Positions 8,586 through 17,877 of a DNA stretch of 64,000 nucleotides are shown piece by piece. A model generated the notes under the pieces. That model was not told where the DNA came from, ran no database searches, and saw nothing but the letters and a program-made list of their open reading frames with translations. Source of the DNA: Pseudomonas fluorescens. Its GTDB lineage: Bacteria > Pseudomonadota > Gammaproteobacteria > Pseudomonadales > Pseudomonadaceae. Numbering within the stretch: position 1 is the first letter of the stretch; every line of letters begins with the position of its first letter. A program made the position numbers and the translations under genes. The stretch is taken from positions 4,201,501 through 4,265,500 of the forward strand of contig NZ_LR134318.1 in the NCBI RefSeq assembly GCF_900636825.1, written 5' to 3'.

Positions 8586-11237
8586 TCAGGCTTCATTGTC
8601 CAATCCCGGTTGCGTCTGCAAGGGCAAGTGCAGCGTGATGCAGGTGCCATGGCCATCGATGCCCTCGGCCACCGTGATGCGTCCGCCGTGAGCGCCGACC
8701 ATGCCCTGACAAATCGCCAGGCCGAGGCCGGTGCCCTGCCCGCCACGATCACCACGCGCAGCGGTGTAGAACATGTCGAATATTTTCGCTCGTTCTTCCT
8801 CGGGAATGCCCGGCCCTTCATCGCTGACCGAGAAGAAAATCTCGCGGTCATCGGCGCCGGCGCGCACTTGCAGGCGACCTTGCGACGGCGAGAAACGCGC
8901 AGCGTTTTCGATCACGTTGACCAAGGCCTGTTCGATCAGAGCTGCATGCACGAAAAGCAACGGCAACTCGCCGGGCACCTCGGTGCTGACTCGCAACGGC
9001 GCCAGCACCGCGCGCAGACGACTGAGCGCACTGCCGACAATGTCCGCGGGCGACACCCAGTCCCGAGCCAATTTCAAAGCGCCGTGACCGAGGCGGGTCA
9101 TGTCGAGCAGATTCTGGATATAGCGGTCGAGACGCTCGGCTTCATCGCGCGTGCCTTCAAGCAGTTCGCGGCGATCCTCCAGCGGGATCGCTTCGCCCAG
9201 CGCCAACAGGCTGTCGATGCTGCCGCGCATGGCCGTCAACGGCGTGCGCAGATCGTGCGACACCGAGGCCAGCAGCGCGCTGCGCAGTTGCTCGGTTTCG
9301 CCATGCAGACGCGCCGCTTCCAGGTCGTCCGCCAGCTGCGCCCGCGCCAACGCTTGCGCCAGCGGCTGACTCAATGCGGTGAGCAAGCGGCGGCGCTGGC
9401 CGCTCAACGTCTGACCCTCTTTGGCACAGACGCCGAGCAATGCCAGCGGGCCATCCTCAACGGAAAGCGGCCACCACCACCAGCGGCCGAACGGCAGCGT
9501 GCCGGTGCCCTTGCCTGCCGGTTGATCGTGTTGCCACGCCCAGTCGGCAGCGGCCCGTTCCGCTTCGCTGAATTGCAACGGCCCGCCGGTCTCAACCGCC
9601 CAGCCGCCCTGCCCATCGCGATTGAGCAGGCACAGTTGCAGATCGCTCCAGCCTTCGAGGTGCTGCGCGGCGGCGCTGACCACCGCTTGGCGATCGGTTG
9701 CGGCGGTGAGTTTTCGCGACAGGTCGAGCAGTTCGCTGGTCTCTTCCTGGGTGTCGCGTAACGCCTGCAATTGCCGGCGCTGCCGCGCGGCGAGATTGCC
9801 AGTGAGCGCTGCCATCAACAGGAAAAACAGTAACGTCAGCACGTCTTCTTCGCGCTGGATACTGAACGAAAAATTTGGCGGAATGAACAGAAAATCGTAG
9901 GTCAGAAACGACAGCGCCGCACAGGCCAACGCCGGGCCGAGGCTGCTGCGCACCGCCACCAGCAGCACTGCTGCGAGAAACACCAGCGAGATGTTCGGCA
10001 GCGGCAATACGCTCGACACCGCCCATGCCAAACCACTGGCCAACAACGTCGCAACCAGCGCCAGCGCATAATCGAACCACACCAACGTCACCGGGTTGCG
10101 CGGGCGCGGCTGATGCTGTTCGTGGTCACTGTCGAGCACGTTGATTTCCAGGCCATGGGCCTGACGGAGCAAGCGCGCCGCCAGCCCGCCACCGAACAAA
10201 CGCCGGCGCAGACGTGGCCGCGACTGACCGACCAGCAGCAGACTGGCGCGACGTTCGGCGGCATGCTGGATCAGGGTTTTCGCCACTTCACCCGCGCGCA
10301 GCAACACCACCTCACCACCGAGACGTTCGGCCAATTGCTGGGCACTTTGCAGGCGCAACCGCGATTGCTCGTCACGAGCGCTGCCGTTATCGACATGCAC
10401 CAGACTCCACGGCAAATGGCGGCGCTGGGCGACGCGACTGGCGTGACGCACCAAGCGTTCGGCCTGCGCATCGCCGTCGACGCCGACCAGCAAACGCCCG
10501 CGCACCGCGGGGGCAGCCTGACCGAGCTGGCGATAGCCTTGCGCAAGATCGTTATCGACCTGCGCGGCGGCGGTCTGCATCGCCAGCTCGCGCAGCGCGG
10601 TGAGATTGGTCTGCGTGAAAAACGCGTCGATGGCGGCGCGTGCTTGCTCCGGCACGTAGACCTTGCCTTCGCGCAGACGCTCGAGCAGTTCACGCGGCGG
10701 CAGGTCGATCAGCAGCAGCTCGAAGGCTTCCTGCAAGACCCAGTCCGGCAGGGTTTCGCGCACCTGCACACCAGTGATGCCGCGCACCTGATCATTGAGG
10801 CTTTCCAGATGCTGAACGTTAACGGTGGTGAACACGTCGATGCCGGCAGACAGCAGCTCCTGAATATCTTGCCAGCGCTTGGCGTGGCGACTGCCGGGGG
10901 CGTTGCTGTGCGCCAGTTCATCGACCAGCACCAGCTTCGGCTGGGCGGCGAGGATGCCGTCGAGGTCCATTTCTTCGAGCAGCACGCCACGGTATTCGCT
11001 GCGCAACAGCGGTTGTTGCGGCAGGCCAGCAAGCAGTGCCTCGGTTTCGGCACGACCATGGGTTTCGACCACGCCGGCGAGGGCTTTCACGCCCTGGCGC
11101 AGTTGCGTATGCGCGGCCTGGAGCATGGCGTAGGTTTTGCCAACACCGGGGGCGGCGCCGAGGAACACCTTGAGGCGGCCGCGGCCATCACGGGGCAGGT
11201 CTGCTAACAGTGCGTCGGCGCGGCCGGAGTCGCTCAT
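8586..11237 (-). CDS. kdpD: KdpD, potassium-sensing histidine kinase
   Basis: 883 residues with the full KdpD architecture: an N-terminal KdpD domain with Walker A GAAPGVGKT (about 27-35), a universal-stress-protein-like domain (about 240-370), four closely packed membrane helices (about 390-480), a GAF-like region, then HisKA with phospho-acceptor His661 in VSHDLRTPL and an HATPase_c domain with DEGPGIP and GTGLGL. It senses low K+ or osmotic state and phosphorylates KdpE. The start at 11237 matches the family (SGRADALLADL); 14 further in-frame codons upstream run into a REP. Confidence 0.97.
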   Translation of the reverse strand: MSDSGRADALLADLPRDGRGRLKVFLGAAPGVGKTYAMLQAAHTQLRQGVKALAGVVETHGRAETEALLAGLPQQPLLRSEYRGVLLEEMDLDGILAAQPKLVLVDELAHSNAPGSRHAKRWQDIQELLSAGIDVFTTVNVQHLESLNDQVRGITGVQVRETLPDWVLQEAFELLLIDLPPRELLERLREGKVYVPEQARAAIDAFFTQTNLTALRELAMQTAAAQVDNDLAQGYRQLGQAAPAVRGRLLVGVDGDAQAERLVRHASRVAQRRHLPWSLVHVDNGSARDEQSRLRLQSAQQLAERLGGEVVLLRAGEVAKTLIQHAAERRASLLLVGQSRPRLRRRLFGGGLAARLLRQAHGLEINVLDSDHEQHQPRPRNPVTLVWFDYALALVATLLASGLAWAVSSVLPLPNISLVFLAAVLLVAVRSSLGPALACAALSFLTYDFLFIPPNFSFSIQREEDVLTLLFFLLMAALTGNLAARQRRQLQALRDTQEETSELLDLSRKLTAATDRQAVVSAAAQHLEGWSDLQLCLLNRDGQGGWAVETGGPLQFSEAERAAADWAWQHDQPAGKGTGTLPFGRWWWWPLSVEDGPLALLGVCAKEGQTLSGQRRRLLTALSQPLAQALARAQLADDLEAARLHGETEQLRSALLASVSHDLRTPLTAMRGSIDSLLALGEAIPLEDRRELLEGTRDEAERLDRYIQNLLDMTRLGHGALKLARDWVSPADIVGSALSRLRAVLAPLRVSTEVPGELPLLFVHAALIEQALVNVIENAARFSPSQGRLQVRAGADDREIFFSVSDEGPGIPEEERAKIFDMFYTAARGDRGGQGTGLGLAICQGMVGAHGGRITVAEGIDGHGTCITLHLPLQTQPGLDNEA

Positions 11238-11274
11238 GCTGGGATTGCCTTGTTCGGTTGGAAATTGGTGAAGC

Positions 11275-11460
11275 TTCAAAAGATCGCAGCCTTCGGCAGC
11301 TCCTACAGGTGATGCGATTTGATCGTTCCAACGCTCTGCGTGGGAATGCCGTCCGGGACGCTCTGCGTCTTACCAAATCGGACGCGGAGCGCCCATTGAT
11401 GCATTCGTGGGAACGATCGATGCTGACTGTAGGAGCTGCCGAAGGCTGCGATCCTTTGAT
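11275..11460. repeat. Nested palindromes between kdpC and kdpD
   Basis: Outer arms are the gtaggagctg REP (11275-11309 and 11427-11460, inverted). Inside is a second inverted repeat (gatcgttccaacgctctgcg at 11321 against ...cgtgggaacgatc near 11405-11418) with a gacgctctgcgtc/gacgcggagcg pair. The kdpC-to-kdpD junction therefore carries about 220 noncoding bases, unlike the overlapping junction in enteric kdp operons. Confidence 0.85.
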
Positions 11461-12006
11461 CTACAGGTTTTGCAGTGCCAGATTCAGCTCAAGCACATTC
11501 ACTACCGGCGGGCCCACCAGCGGCTGTTCGATGTGCGCGTCGAGCAGTCGCTGCAAGGTCGACACCGGCAGGTTTCGCGCTGTCGCGACTCGCGCCAGTT
11601 GATAGGCAATTGCTGCCGGTGGCAAGTGCGGATCGAGGCCGCTGGCGGAGGTGGTCAACAGCGCCAGCGGCACCGGGCCCTGGCCAGGGACCTGCAACTT
11701 GTTGGCATCGTCGATCACCCGTGTGGCGAGTGCCGGATTACTCGGGGCGAGGTTGCTGGCGCCACTGGCAACCGTGGTGAAGGCACCGGCGGACGGGCGT
11801 GGGTGGAACCAGTTGTCACCGGTGAAATCCTGGGCGATCAGGGCCGAGCCGCGGATTTTGCCGTCGGCGTCGTGGATCAGGCTGCCGTTGGCCTGAGCCG
11901 GGAATGCGACTTGCGCGACGCCGGTCACCGCCAGTGGATAGGCGACGCCGGTGATCAGGGTCATCAGCGCCAACAGGGTCAGGGCCGGGCGTATCATTGT
12001 GGACAT
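11461..12006 (-). CDS. kdpC: KdpC, potassium-transporting ATPase subunit C
   Basis: 181 residues with one N-terminal membrane helix (about 5-27) and a periplasmic domain with conserved GSALIAQDF, NWFHPRPSAG and ASNLAPSNP segments and SGLDPHLPPAAI. KdpC stabilises the KdpFABC complex and raises ATP affinity of KdpB. The start at 12006 follows GAGGA; the frame's nine upstream codons lack homology. Confidence 0.97.
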   Translation of the reverse strand: MSTMIRPALTLLALMTLITGVAYPLAVTGVAQVAFPAQANGSLIHDADGKIRGSALIAQDFTGDNWFHPRPSAGAFTTVASGASNLAPSNPALATRVIDDANKLQVPGQGPVPLALLTTSASGLDPHLPPAAIAYQLARVATARNLPVSTLQRLLDAHIEQPLVGPPVVNVLELNLALQNL

Positions 12007-12060
12007 TTCAAAATCCTCGAATTCGTTTGGCAAACTTCAGTTGTGTGTCAGGAATATCTA

Positions 12061-12231
12061 TTCCCCCTCACCCCAGCCCTCTACCCCAAGGGGGCGAGGG
12101 GGAAAGGAAGCCGATCCTGGTGCTGTTCAAAACCTGAGCTCGGCTCGGAATTTCAGGTCGGCGAACCTCGCACAAACACCTCGGTCAGTCCCCTCTCCCT
12201 CCGGGAGAGGGTTAGGGTGAGGGGCTTTTTT
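12061..12231. repeat. Inverted C/G-rich repeat between kdpB and kdpC
   Basis: The left arm (cccctcaccccagccctct, about 12063-12103) and right arm (agagggttagggtgagggg, about 12189-12225) are complementary, each with its own inner hairpin. They are about 85 bases apart and fill most of the 230-base kdpB-kdpC gap. This is a third dispersed repeat family in the window. Confidence 0.8.
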
Positions 12232-12236
12232 CAGCC

Positions 12237-14294
12237 TCACACCAGATGCAACGCCGTGAGCAGCATGTCGATCGCCTTGATCCCCACGAACGGCACCAGA
12301 ATCCCGCCCACCCCGTAGATCAACAAATTGCGTCGCAACAACGCTGCCGCACTCGCCGCTTGCACCCGCACGCCGCGCAGCGCCAGCGGAATCAGCACGA
12401 CGATGATCAACGCGTTGAAGACTATCGCCGAGAGGATCGCGCTCTGCGGACTGGTCAAGTGCATGATGTTCAGCACACCCAACTGCGGATAAATCGAGGC
12501 AAACAGCGCCGGCAGGATCGCGAAGTATTTGGCGATGTCGTTGGCAATCGAAAAGGTCGTCAGCGCACCACGGGTGACCAGCAATTCCTTGCCGATCTGC
12601 ACCACATCGAGCAGCTTGGTCGGGTCGCTGTCGAGATCGACCATGTTCGCCGCTTCGCGCGCCGCTTGCGTGCCGTCGTTCATCGCCATGCCGACGTCTG
12701 CCTGGGCCAGCGCCGGGGCGTCGTTGGCGCCGTCGCCGCACATCGCGACCAGACGACCGTCGTTTTGCTCATGACGAATGCGCGCCAGTTTTTTCTCCGG
12801 CGTGGCCTCGGCGAGCACGTCATCGACGCCCGCCTCAGCAGCAATCGCGGCAGCGGTCAGCGGGTTGTCGCCGGTGACCATCACCGTGCGGATCCCCAGT
12901 ATGCGCAGTTCGGCAAAGCGCTCGCGGATGCCCGGTTTGACCACGTCCTTGAGGTGAATCGCACCGAGCAATTTGCCGTCGGCACAGACCAGCAGCGGAG
13001 TACCGCCGCTCTGCGCAATCTTGTCGACTTCCCGCGCCAGCGCCGGTGCCAGATCGGTACGTTGCTGACCGAGAAACGCCAGCAATGAATCCACCGCGCC
13101 CTTGCGATACACGCGGCCCTGATAATCGACGCCGGACAAACGCGTCTCAGCGCTGAACGGCACGGCGGTCAGGGTTTCCAGCGCCGGCTCCGGTTGCGGA
13201 TGCAGACCGCGCAGGAACTCGACAATGGATTTACCTTCAGCGGTGTCATCGGCCAGCGAGGCGAACAACGCACCTTCGGCCAGCTCACGTGCGGTCACAC
13301 CCGGCGCCGCATAAACCGCGCTGCAGCGACGATTGCCGAAAGTAATGGTGCCGGTCTTGTCGAGCAGCAGCACATGCACATCACCCGCCGCTTCCACGGC
13401 GCGACCGGACTTGGCGATCACGTTCAGGCGCACCAGACGATCCATACCCGCGATGCCGATAGCCGAGAGCAAACCGCCAATGGTGGTCGGAATCAGCGTG
13501 ACCAATAACGCCACAAGGAACACCAGCGGCAGGCTGCCATTGGCAAAGTGCGCGAACGGTTGCAGGGTCACGACCACCAGCAGGAAGATCAGAGTCAGGC
13601 CGATCAGCAGAATATCCAGCGCGACTTCATTCGGGGTCTTCTGGCGTTTCGCGCCTTCGACCAGCGCGATCATCCGATCGAGGGTTGATTCACCGGGGTT
13701 CGCGGTGATCTTCACCAGCAACCAATCGGACACCAGTCGTGTGTTGCCGGTGACGGCGGAACGGTCGCCGCCGGACTCGCGAATCACTGGCGCCGATTCA
13801 CCGGTAATCGCCGCTTCGTTGACCGCAGCGATGCCTTCGATGACTTCGCCGTCACCGGGGATCATCTCGCCGGCTTCGACACGCACCACATCGCCTTTGC
13901 GCAGACTTGCGGCGGGCACGATCTTGAAGCTGGCATCAGCCTGTCGGCAGCGAGCGCCGAGACCTTCGCTGCCGGACTTGAGGCTGTCGGCGCGGGCCTT
14001 GCCCCGACCTTCGGCCAAGGCCTCGGCGAAGTTGGCGAACAGCACGGTGAACCACAGCCACAAGGCGATTTGCGCGGCGACGAAGGTTGGCACTTCGGCA
14101 TCGGGGAGAAAGCACAGGACAGTGGTGAAAACCGCTGTCAGTTCGACCACGAGCATCACTGGCGAACGAGCCAATTGCCGAGGATCGAGCTTGACGAACG
14201 CTTGCACCAGCGCCGGCCGCCACAGGGCCGAGATCGCCGTTTTCGCTTGTTCCGGCGCCTTGACAGCGGCGGGTTTGATTGCGGGCATATTCAT
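12237..14294 (-). CDS. kdpB: KdpB, potassium-transporting P-type ATPase
   Basis: 685 residues, standard for KdpB. Visible P-type ATPase motifs are TGES (actuator domain, with PVIRESGGDRSAVTGNT following), the phosphorylation loop LLLDKTGT with Asp312, and GDGANDAPALAQADVG in the hinge. About seven membrane helices. It hydrolyses ATP to drive K+ through the KdpA/KdpB tunnel. The ATG at 14294 follows GAGGAC by 7 bases, and that site lies within 10 bases of the kdpA stop, so the two are probably translationally coupled. Confidence 0.98.
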   Translation of the reverse strand: MNMPAIKPAAVKAPEQAKTAISALWRPALVQAFVKLDPRQLARSPVMLVVELTAVFTTVLCFLPDAEVPTFVAAQIALWLWFTVLFANFAEALAEGRGKARADSLKSGSEGLGARCRQADASFKIVPAASLRKGDVVRVEAGEMIPGDGEVIEGIAAVNEAAITGESAPVIRESGGDRSAVTGNTRLVSDWLLVKITANPGESTLDRMIALVEGAKRQKTPNEVALDILLIGLTLIFLLVVVTLQPFAHFANGSLPLVFLVALLVTLIPTTIGGLLSAIGIAGMDRLVRLNVIAKSGRAVEAAGDVHVLLLDKTGTITFGNRRCSAVYAAPGVTARELAEGALFASLADDTAEGKSIVEFLRGLHPQPEPALETLTAVPFSAETRLSGVDYQGRVYRKGAVDSLLAFLGQQRTDLAPALAREVDKIAQSGGTPLLVCADGKLLGAIHLKDVVKPGIRERFAELRILGIRTVMVTGDNPLTAAAIAAEAGVDDVLAEATPEKKLARIRHEQNDGRLVAMCGDGANDAPALAQADVGMAMNDGTQAAREAANMVDLDSDPTKLLDVVQIGKELLVTRGALTTFSIANDIAKYFAILPALFASIYPQLGVLNIMHLTSPQSAILSAIVFNALIIVVLIPLALRGVRVQAASAAALLRRNLLIYGVGGILVPFVGIKAIDMLLTALHLV

Positions 14295-14304
14295 CGATAA
14301 GTCC

Positions 14305-15999
14305 TCAGAAGCCTAAGCTCAGATGTTCAGCGATAGGGCCCAACGCCAGCGTCGGCAGGAAGGTCAGGCCGCCGACCAGCAGAATGGTCACGGTCAGCAG
14401 CGTGACGAACAGCGGGCCATGGGTCGGGAAGCTGTTCTGGCCGATCGGTGCGCTTTTCTTCATCGCCAGGCTGCCCGCCAACGCCAGCACCGGAAGGATG
14501 TAGCCGAAGCGACCAATCAACATGCCCAGGCTAAGCATCAGGTTGTGGAACGGCGTATTCGCGCTCAAGCCACCGAATGCCGAGCCGTTGTTGGCGCTGG
14601 CCGAGGTGTAGGCGTAGAGCAACTGGCTGAAGCCGTGCGGGCCAGGGTTGCTGATCGTCGCCGCTGCACTGGGGACCGTAGCCGCAATCGCGCCGAGCAC
14701 CAGCACGCCCACCGGCATCACCAGCAAGGTCACCACCAGCAATTGCACTTCCCGCGCCTGGAGTTTCTTGCCGAGGTATTCCGGCGTGCGGCCAATCATC
14801 AAACCGGCGAGGAACACGGCGATCAGCACGTTGAGCAACATGCCGTAGAGCCCCGCGCCGACGCCGCCGAAGATCACTTCGCCGACCATCATGTTGACCA
14901 GCGCGACCATGCCGCTGAGCGGGTTGAGGCTGTCGTGCATGCCGTTGACCGAACCGTTGGATGCAGCCGTCGTGGTCACCGACCACAGCACCGTGGCGCT
15001 GGTGCCGAAACGCGCTTCCTTGCCTTCCAGCGGCGCGGTCTGTTCGACGGCGGCATTGTTCAGGGTCGGATTCGGTTGATACTCGGCCCACAGCGACGTG
15101 GCGCCGCCGATCAGGAATAGTGCGAGCATGCAGGCGATGATCGCGCGGCTCTGCCGCAGGTCCTTGACGTAATGGCCGAAGGTAAACACCAGCGCCACCG
15201 GAATCAGAATGATTGAAGCGACTTCGAACAGGTTGCTCCACGCCGTCGGGTTCTCGAACGGATGCGCCGAGTTGACCCCGAAGAAGCCGCCACCGTTGGT
15301 GCCCAGTTGCTTGATCGCAATCTGACTGGCCGCCGGGCCGAGCGGGATCACCTGATCAACGCCTTGCATGGTCACAGCATTCACATACTGCGCGAATGTT
15401 TGCGGCACGCCCTGCCAGACCAGAAACAGCGCCAGCAGCAAGCACAGCGGCAATAGCCCATAAAGGGTGGCGCGGGTCATGTCGACCCAGAAGTTACCGA
15501 GGGTTTTCGTCGATTTGCGCCCGATGCCGCGGCACAGCGCAACCAGCACGGCGAGACCGGTGGCGGCGCTGACGAAGTTCTGCACGGTGAGACCGACCAT
15601 CTGGCTCAGATAGCTGAGCGTGGCTTCGCCGCTGTAGGACTGCCAGTTGGTGTTGGTCATGAAACTGACCGCGGTGTTCAGCGCCTGCGTCCACTCCTGC
15701 CCCGGCAGATTTTGCGGGTTCAGCGGCAGATGATCCTGAAACAACAGGATGGCGAACAGCAGCAGGAAACCGGCGAGGTTGAAAGCGAGCAGCGCCAGTG
15801 TGTATTTCTGCCAGCTCTGCTCCGCCTGCGCATCGACCCCGGCGAGCCGATAGCAACCGCGCTCGACCGGGCCGAGGATCGGCGTCAGCCATGTGCGCTG
15901 GCCCTCCATAACTTTGTAGTAGAAACGCCCAAGGAACGGCGCCGGCAGCAACACTAGCGCAAAAAAACCGAGGATCAGCCAATAGTCGTAACTGTGCAT
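14305..15999 (-). CDS. kdpA: KdpA, potassium-binding subunit
   Basis: 564 residues, about ten membrane helices, related to the K+-channel superfamily. The four selectivity-filter-like loops are visible, e.g. NTNWQSYSGEATLSY, GTNGGGFFGVNSAHPFENP, and SANNGSAFGGL near the C-terminus. It binds K+ from the periplasm with high affinity. The start at 15999 has TAGGAG six bases upstream and follows kdpF by 8 bases; a longer frame reading through kdpF is spurious. Confidence 0.98.
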   Translation of the reverse strand: MHSYDYWLILGFFALVLLPAPFLGRFYYKVMEGQRTWLTPILGPVERGCYRLAGVDAQAEQSWQKYTLALLAFNLAGFLLLFAILLFQDHLPLNPQNLPGQEWTQALNTAVSFMTNTNWQSYSGEATLSYLSQMVGLTVQNFVSAATGLAVLVALCRGIGRKSTKTLGNFWVDMTRATLYGLLPLCLLLALFLVWQGVPQTFAQYVNAVTMQGVDQVIPLGPAASQIAIKQLGTNGGGFFGVNSAHPFENPTAWSNLFEVASIILIPVALVFTFGHYVKDLRQSRAIIACMLALFLIGGATSLWAEYQPNPTLNNAAVEQTAPLEGKEARFGTSATVLWSVTTTAASNGSVNGMHDSLNPLSGMVALVNMMVGEVIFGGVGAGLYGMLLNVLIAVFLAGLMIGRTPEYLGKKLQAREVQLLVVTLLVMPVGVLVLGAIAATVPSAAATISNPGPHGFSQLLYAYTSASANNGSAFGGLSANTPFHNLMLSLGMLIGRFGYILPVLALAGSLAMKKSAPIGQNSFPTHGPLFVTLLTVTILLVGGLTFLPTLALGPIAEHLSLGF

Positions 16000-16007
16000 A
16001 GCCGCTC

Positions 16008-16097
16008 CTAGTTCCGGTCTGCGCGCAACAGCGCAACCAACAGATAAATGAACAGCCCCACTGCCAGCAGCAGCGACACCCCGTCCAGAACGCTCAT
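16008..16097 (-). CDS. kdpF: KdpF, small stabilising subunit
   Basis: A 29-codon frame, MSVLDGVSLLLAVGLFIYLL followed by VALLRADRN, with one membrane helix. Length and sequence fit KdpF, which sits at the KdpA/KdpB interface and stabilises the complex. GGAG lies 7 bases before the ATG, and kdpA starts 8 bases after the stop. It is the first gene of the operon. Confidence 0.92.
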   Translation of the reverse strand: MSVLDGVSLLLAVGLFIYLLVALLRADRN

Positions 16098-16188
16098 GGA
16101 AAATCTCCGTGTTACGGCGTATTGCCGTGTGTGAGGTGATTGTCGGGAAGGAGGCTGTAAAGGAACGAGAGCGACGGCGCGCGCGGGG

Positions 16189-16206
16189 CATAAAGAAAGC
16201 GTAAAG
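16189..16206 (-). promoter_or_regulatory. Candidate KdpE-binding direct repeat upstream of kdpF
   Basis: On the minus strand, about 90 bases before the kdpF start, is CTTTACGCTTTCTTTATG. It contains two TTTA(c/t)g half-sites 11 bases apart. OmpR-family regulators bind such direct repeats, and the E. coli KdpE site is likewise T-rich (TTTATA...TTTACA). Placement fits activation of kdp; binding is inferred. Confidence 0.4.
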
Positions 16207-16246
16207 AGTGGGGTGATGTGCGGTTTACCGCGGTGTTTGCGCTGGC

Positions 16247-16344
16247 CTCATCGCTGGGAAGCCAGCTCCCACAGGTTTCTGGGGTGTACGCAATATTTGT
16301 GACCGACCGAGATCACTCTGGGAGCGGGCTCGCCCGCGATGGCG
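16247..16344. repeat. Inverted REP pair, gggagcgggctcgcccgcga type
   Basis: The left copy (atcgctgggaagccagctccca) and right copy (tgggagcgggctcgcccgcgatgg) are inverted. This is the REP type common in many pseudomonads (gcgggc...gcccgc core). It lies between the divergent kdp operon and the ethanolamine permease. Confidence 0.7.
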
Positions 16345-16512
16345 GCGGTGCTGTCGCCACCGCACCCAAATGGCGCACCGATTTATTGATGCTGCGACTT
16401 GAACATCCCCCCAGCGACAGCTTTGAACTCATTACGACTTGTTTCAGCGCACTGGCACGGCCACTGCACGCGCCCTCCCCCGAGCTTTCCAAACCGTTCA
16501 GGGAGCAAGCGC

Positions 16513-17877
16513 ATGAACACACAACTCAAACCCACGCTGGGCACGTTGCATCTGTGGGGCATCGCCGTGGGGCTGGTGATTTCCGGGGAATATTTCGGCT
16601 GGAGTTACGGCTGGGGTGTGGCCGGCACGCTGGGCTTTCTGGTCACCTCGTTCATGGTCGCAACCATGTACACCTGCTTCATCTTCAGCTTCACCGAACT
16701 GACCACCGCAATTCCCCACGCGGGTGGCCCGTTTGCCTATAGCCGTCGCGCCTTCGGAGAGAAAGGCGGATTGATCGCAGGATTGGCCACGCTGATCGAA
16801 TTCGTCTTTGCGCCGCCGGCCATTGCGTTGGCCATTGGCGCCTACCTGAATGTGCAATTCCCGACGCTTGACCCGAAACACGCCGCGGTCGGCGCCTACA
16901 TCGTGTTCATGGGTCTGAACATTCTCGGGGTGAAACTGGCGGCGACTTTTGAATTGATCGTCTGCGTATTGGCCGTTGCTGAACTGCTGGTGTTCATGGG
17001 TGTGGTCGCGCCGGCGTTCAGCTTCAGCAACTTCGCCCTGAATGGCTGGGCCGGTTCCGACGTATTCGGTGCGCCGGCGATTGCCGGTATGTTCGCGGCC
17101 ATTCCGTTTGCGATCTGGTTCTTCCTCGCCATTGAAGGCGCGGCCATGGCGGCCGAAGAAGCCAAGGATCCGAAACGGACGATTCCAAAGGCTTATATCA
17201 GTGGGATTCTGACGCTGGTGTTGCTGGCGATGGGCGTAATGTTCTTCGCTGGCGGTGTCGGCGACTGGCGCACCCTGGCCAACATCAACGATCCACTGCC
17301 GCAAGCGATGAAAACCGTGGTCGGCGACAACTCCGGCTGGCTGCACATGCTGGTGTGGATCGGCCTGTTCGGGCTGGTGGCGAGTTTCCACGGGATCATT
17401 CTTGGCTATTCGCGGCAATTTTTCGCCCTTGCCCGCGCCGGTTATCTGCCTGCCTCTCTGGCTAAACTCTCACGCTTTCAAACGCCACACCGCGCCATCA
17501 TCGCGGGCGGCCTCATCGGCATCGCAGCCATTTACAGCGACGGCTTGATCAACCTCGGCGGCATGACCCTCACGGCGGCGATGATCACCATGGCGGTGTT
17601 CGGCGCAATCGTGATGTACATCATGAGCATGCTCAGCCTGTTCAAACTGCGTAAATCCGAGCCAAATCTGGAGCGCACCTTCCGCGCACCGTGCTATCCG
17701 CTGGTGCCGATGATCGCGCTGGTTCTGGCAGTGGTGTGTCTGGTGGCGATGGCCTGGTTCAACACGTTGATCGGCTTGATCTTCCTCGGGTTCATGGCGG
17801 TGGGATTCTGTTATTTCCTCCTGACCGGACAACTGCGTGCCGATGCGCCGGCGGATGCGATGCTGACCGGCCTTTGA
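16513..17877 (+). CDS. eat: Ethanolamine permease (APC family)
   Basis: 454 residues, about twelve membrane helices, amino-acid/polyamine/organocation fold. The N-terminal GLVISGEYFGWSYGWGVAG and PHAGGPFAYSRRAFG segments and the EGAAMAAEEAKDPKRTIPK loop match Pseudomonas ethanolamine permeases. It would import ethanolamine as carbon/nitrogen source; the lyase genes eutBC are not adjacent. The ATG at 16513 follows GGAG; a 38-codon N-terminal extension is non-homologous. The last ~12 codons and stop are repeated in degenerate form in the downstream array. Confidence 0.92.
   Translation: MNTQLKPTLGTLHLWGIAVGLVISGEYFGWSYGWGVAGTLGFLVTSFMVATMYTCFIFSFTELTTAIPHAGGPFAYSRRAFGEKGGLIAGLATLIEFVFAPPAIALAIGAYLNVQFPTLDPKHAAVGAYIVFMGLNILGVKLAATFELIVCVLAVAELLVFMGVVAPAFSFSNFALNGWAGSDVFGAPAIAGMFAAIPFAIWFFLAIEGAAMAAEEAKDPKRTIPKAYISGILTLVLLAMGVMFFAGGVGDWRTLANINDPLPQAMKTVVGDNSGWLHMLVWIGLFGLVASFHGIILGYSRQFFALARAGYLPASLAKLSRFQTPHRAIIAGGLIGIAAIYSDGLINLGGMTLTAAMITMAVFGAIVMYIMSMLSLFKLRKSEPNLERTFRAPCYPLVPMIALVLAVVCLVAMAWFNTLIGLIFLGFMAVGFCYFLLTGQLRADAPADAMLTGL

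Noticed and set aside
7935..9761. Long plus-strand frame (608 codons) opposite kdpE/kdpD
   Set aside because: It is antisense to two genes with clear motifs; long mirror frames arise from GC-rich third positions. No ribosome site or recognisable domain.
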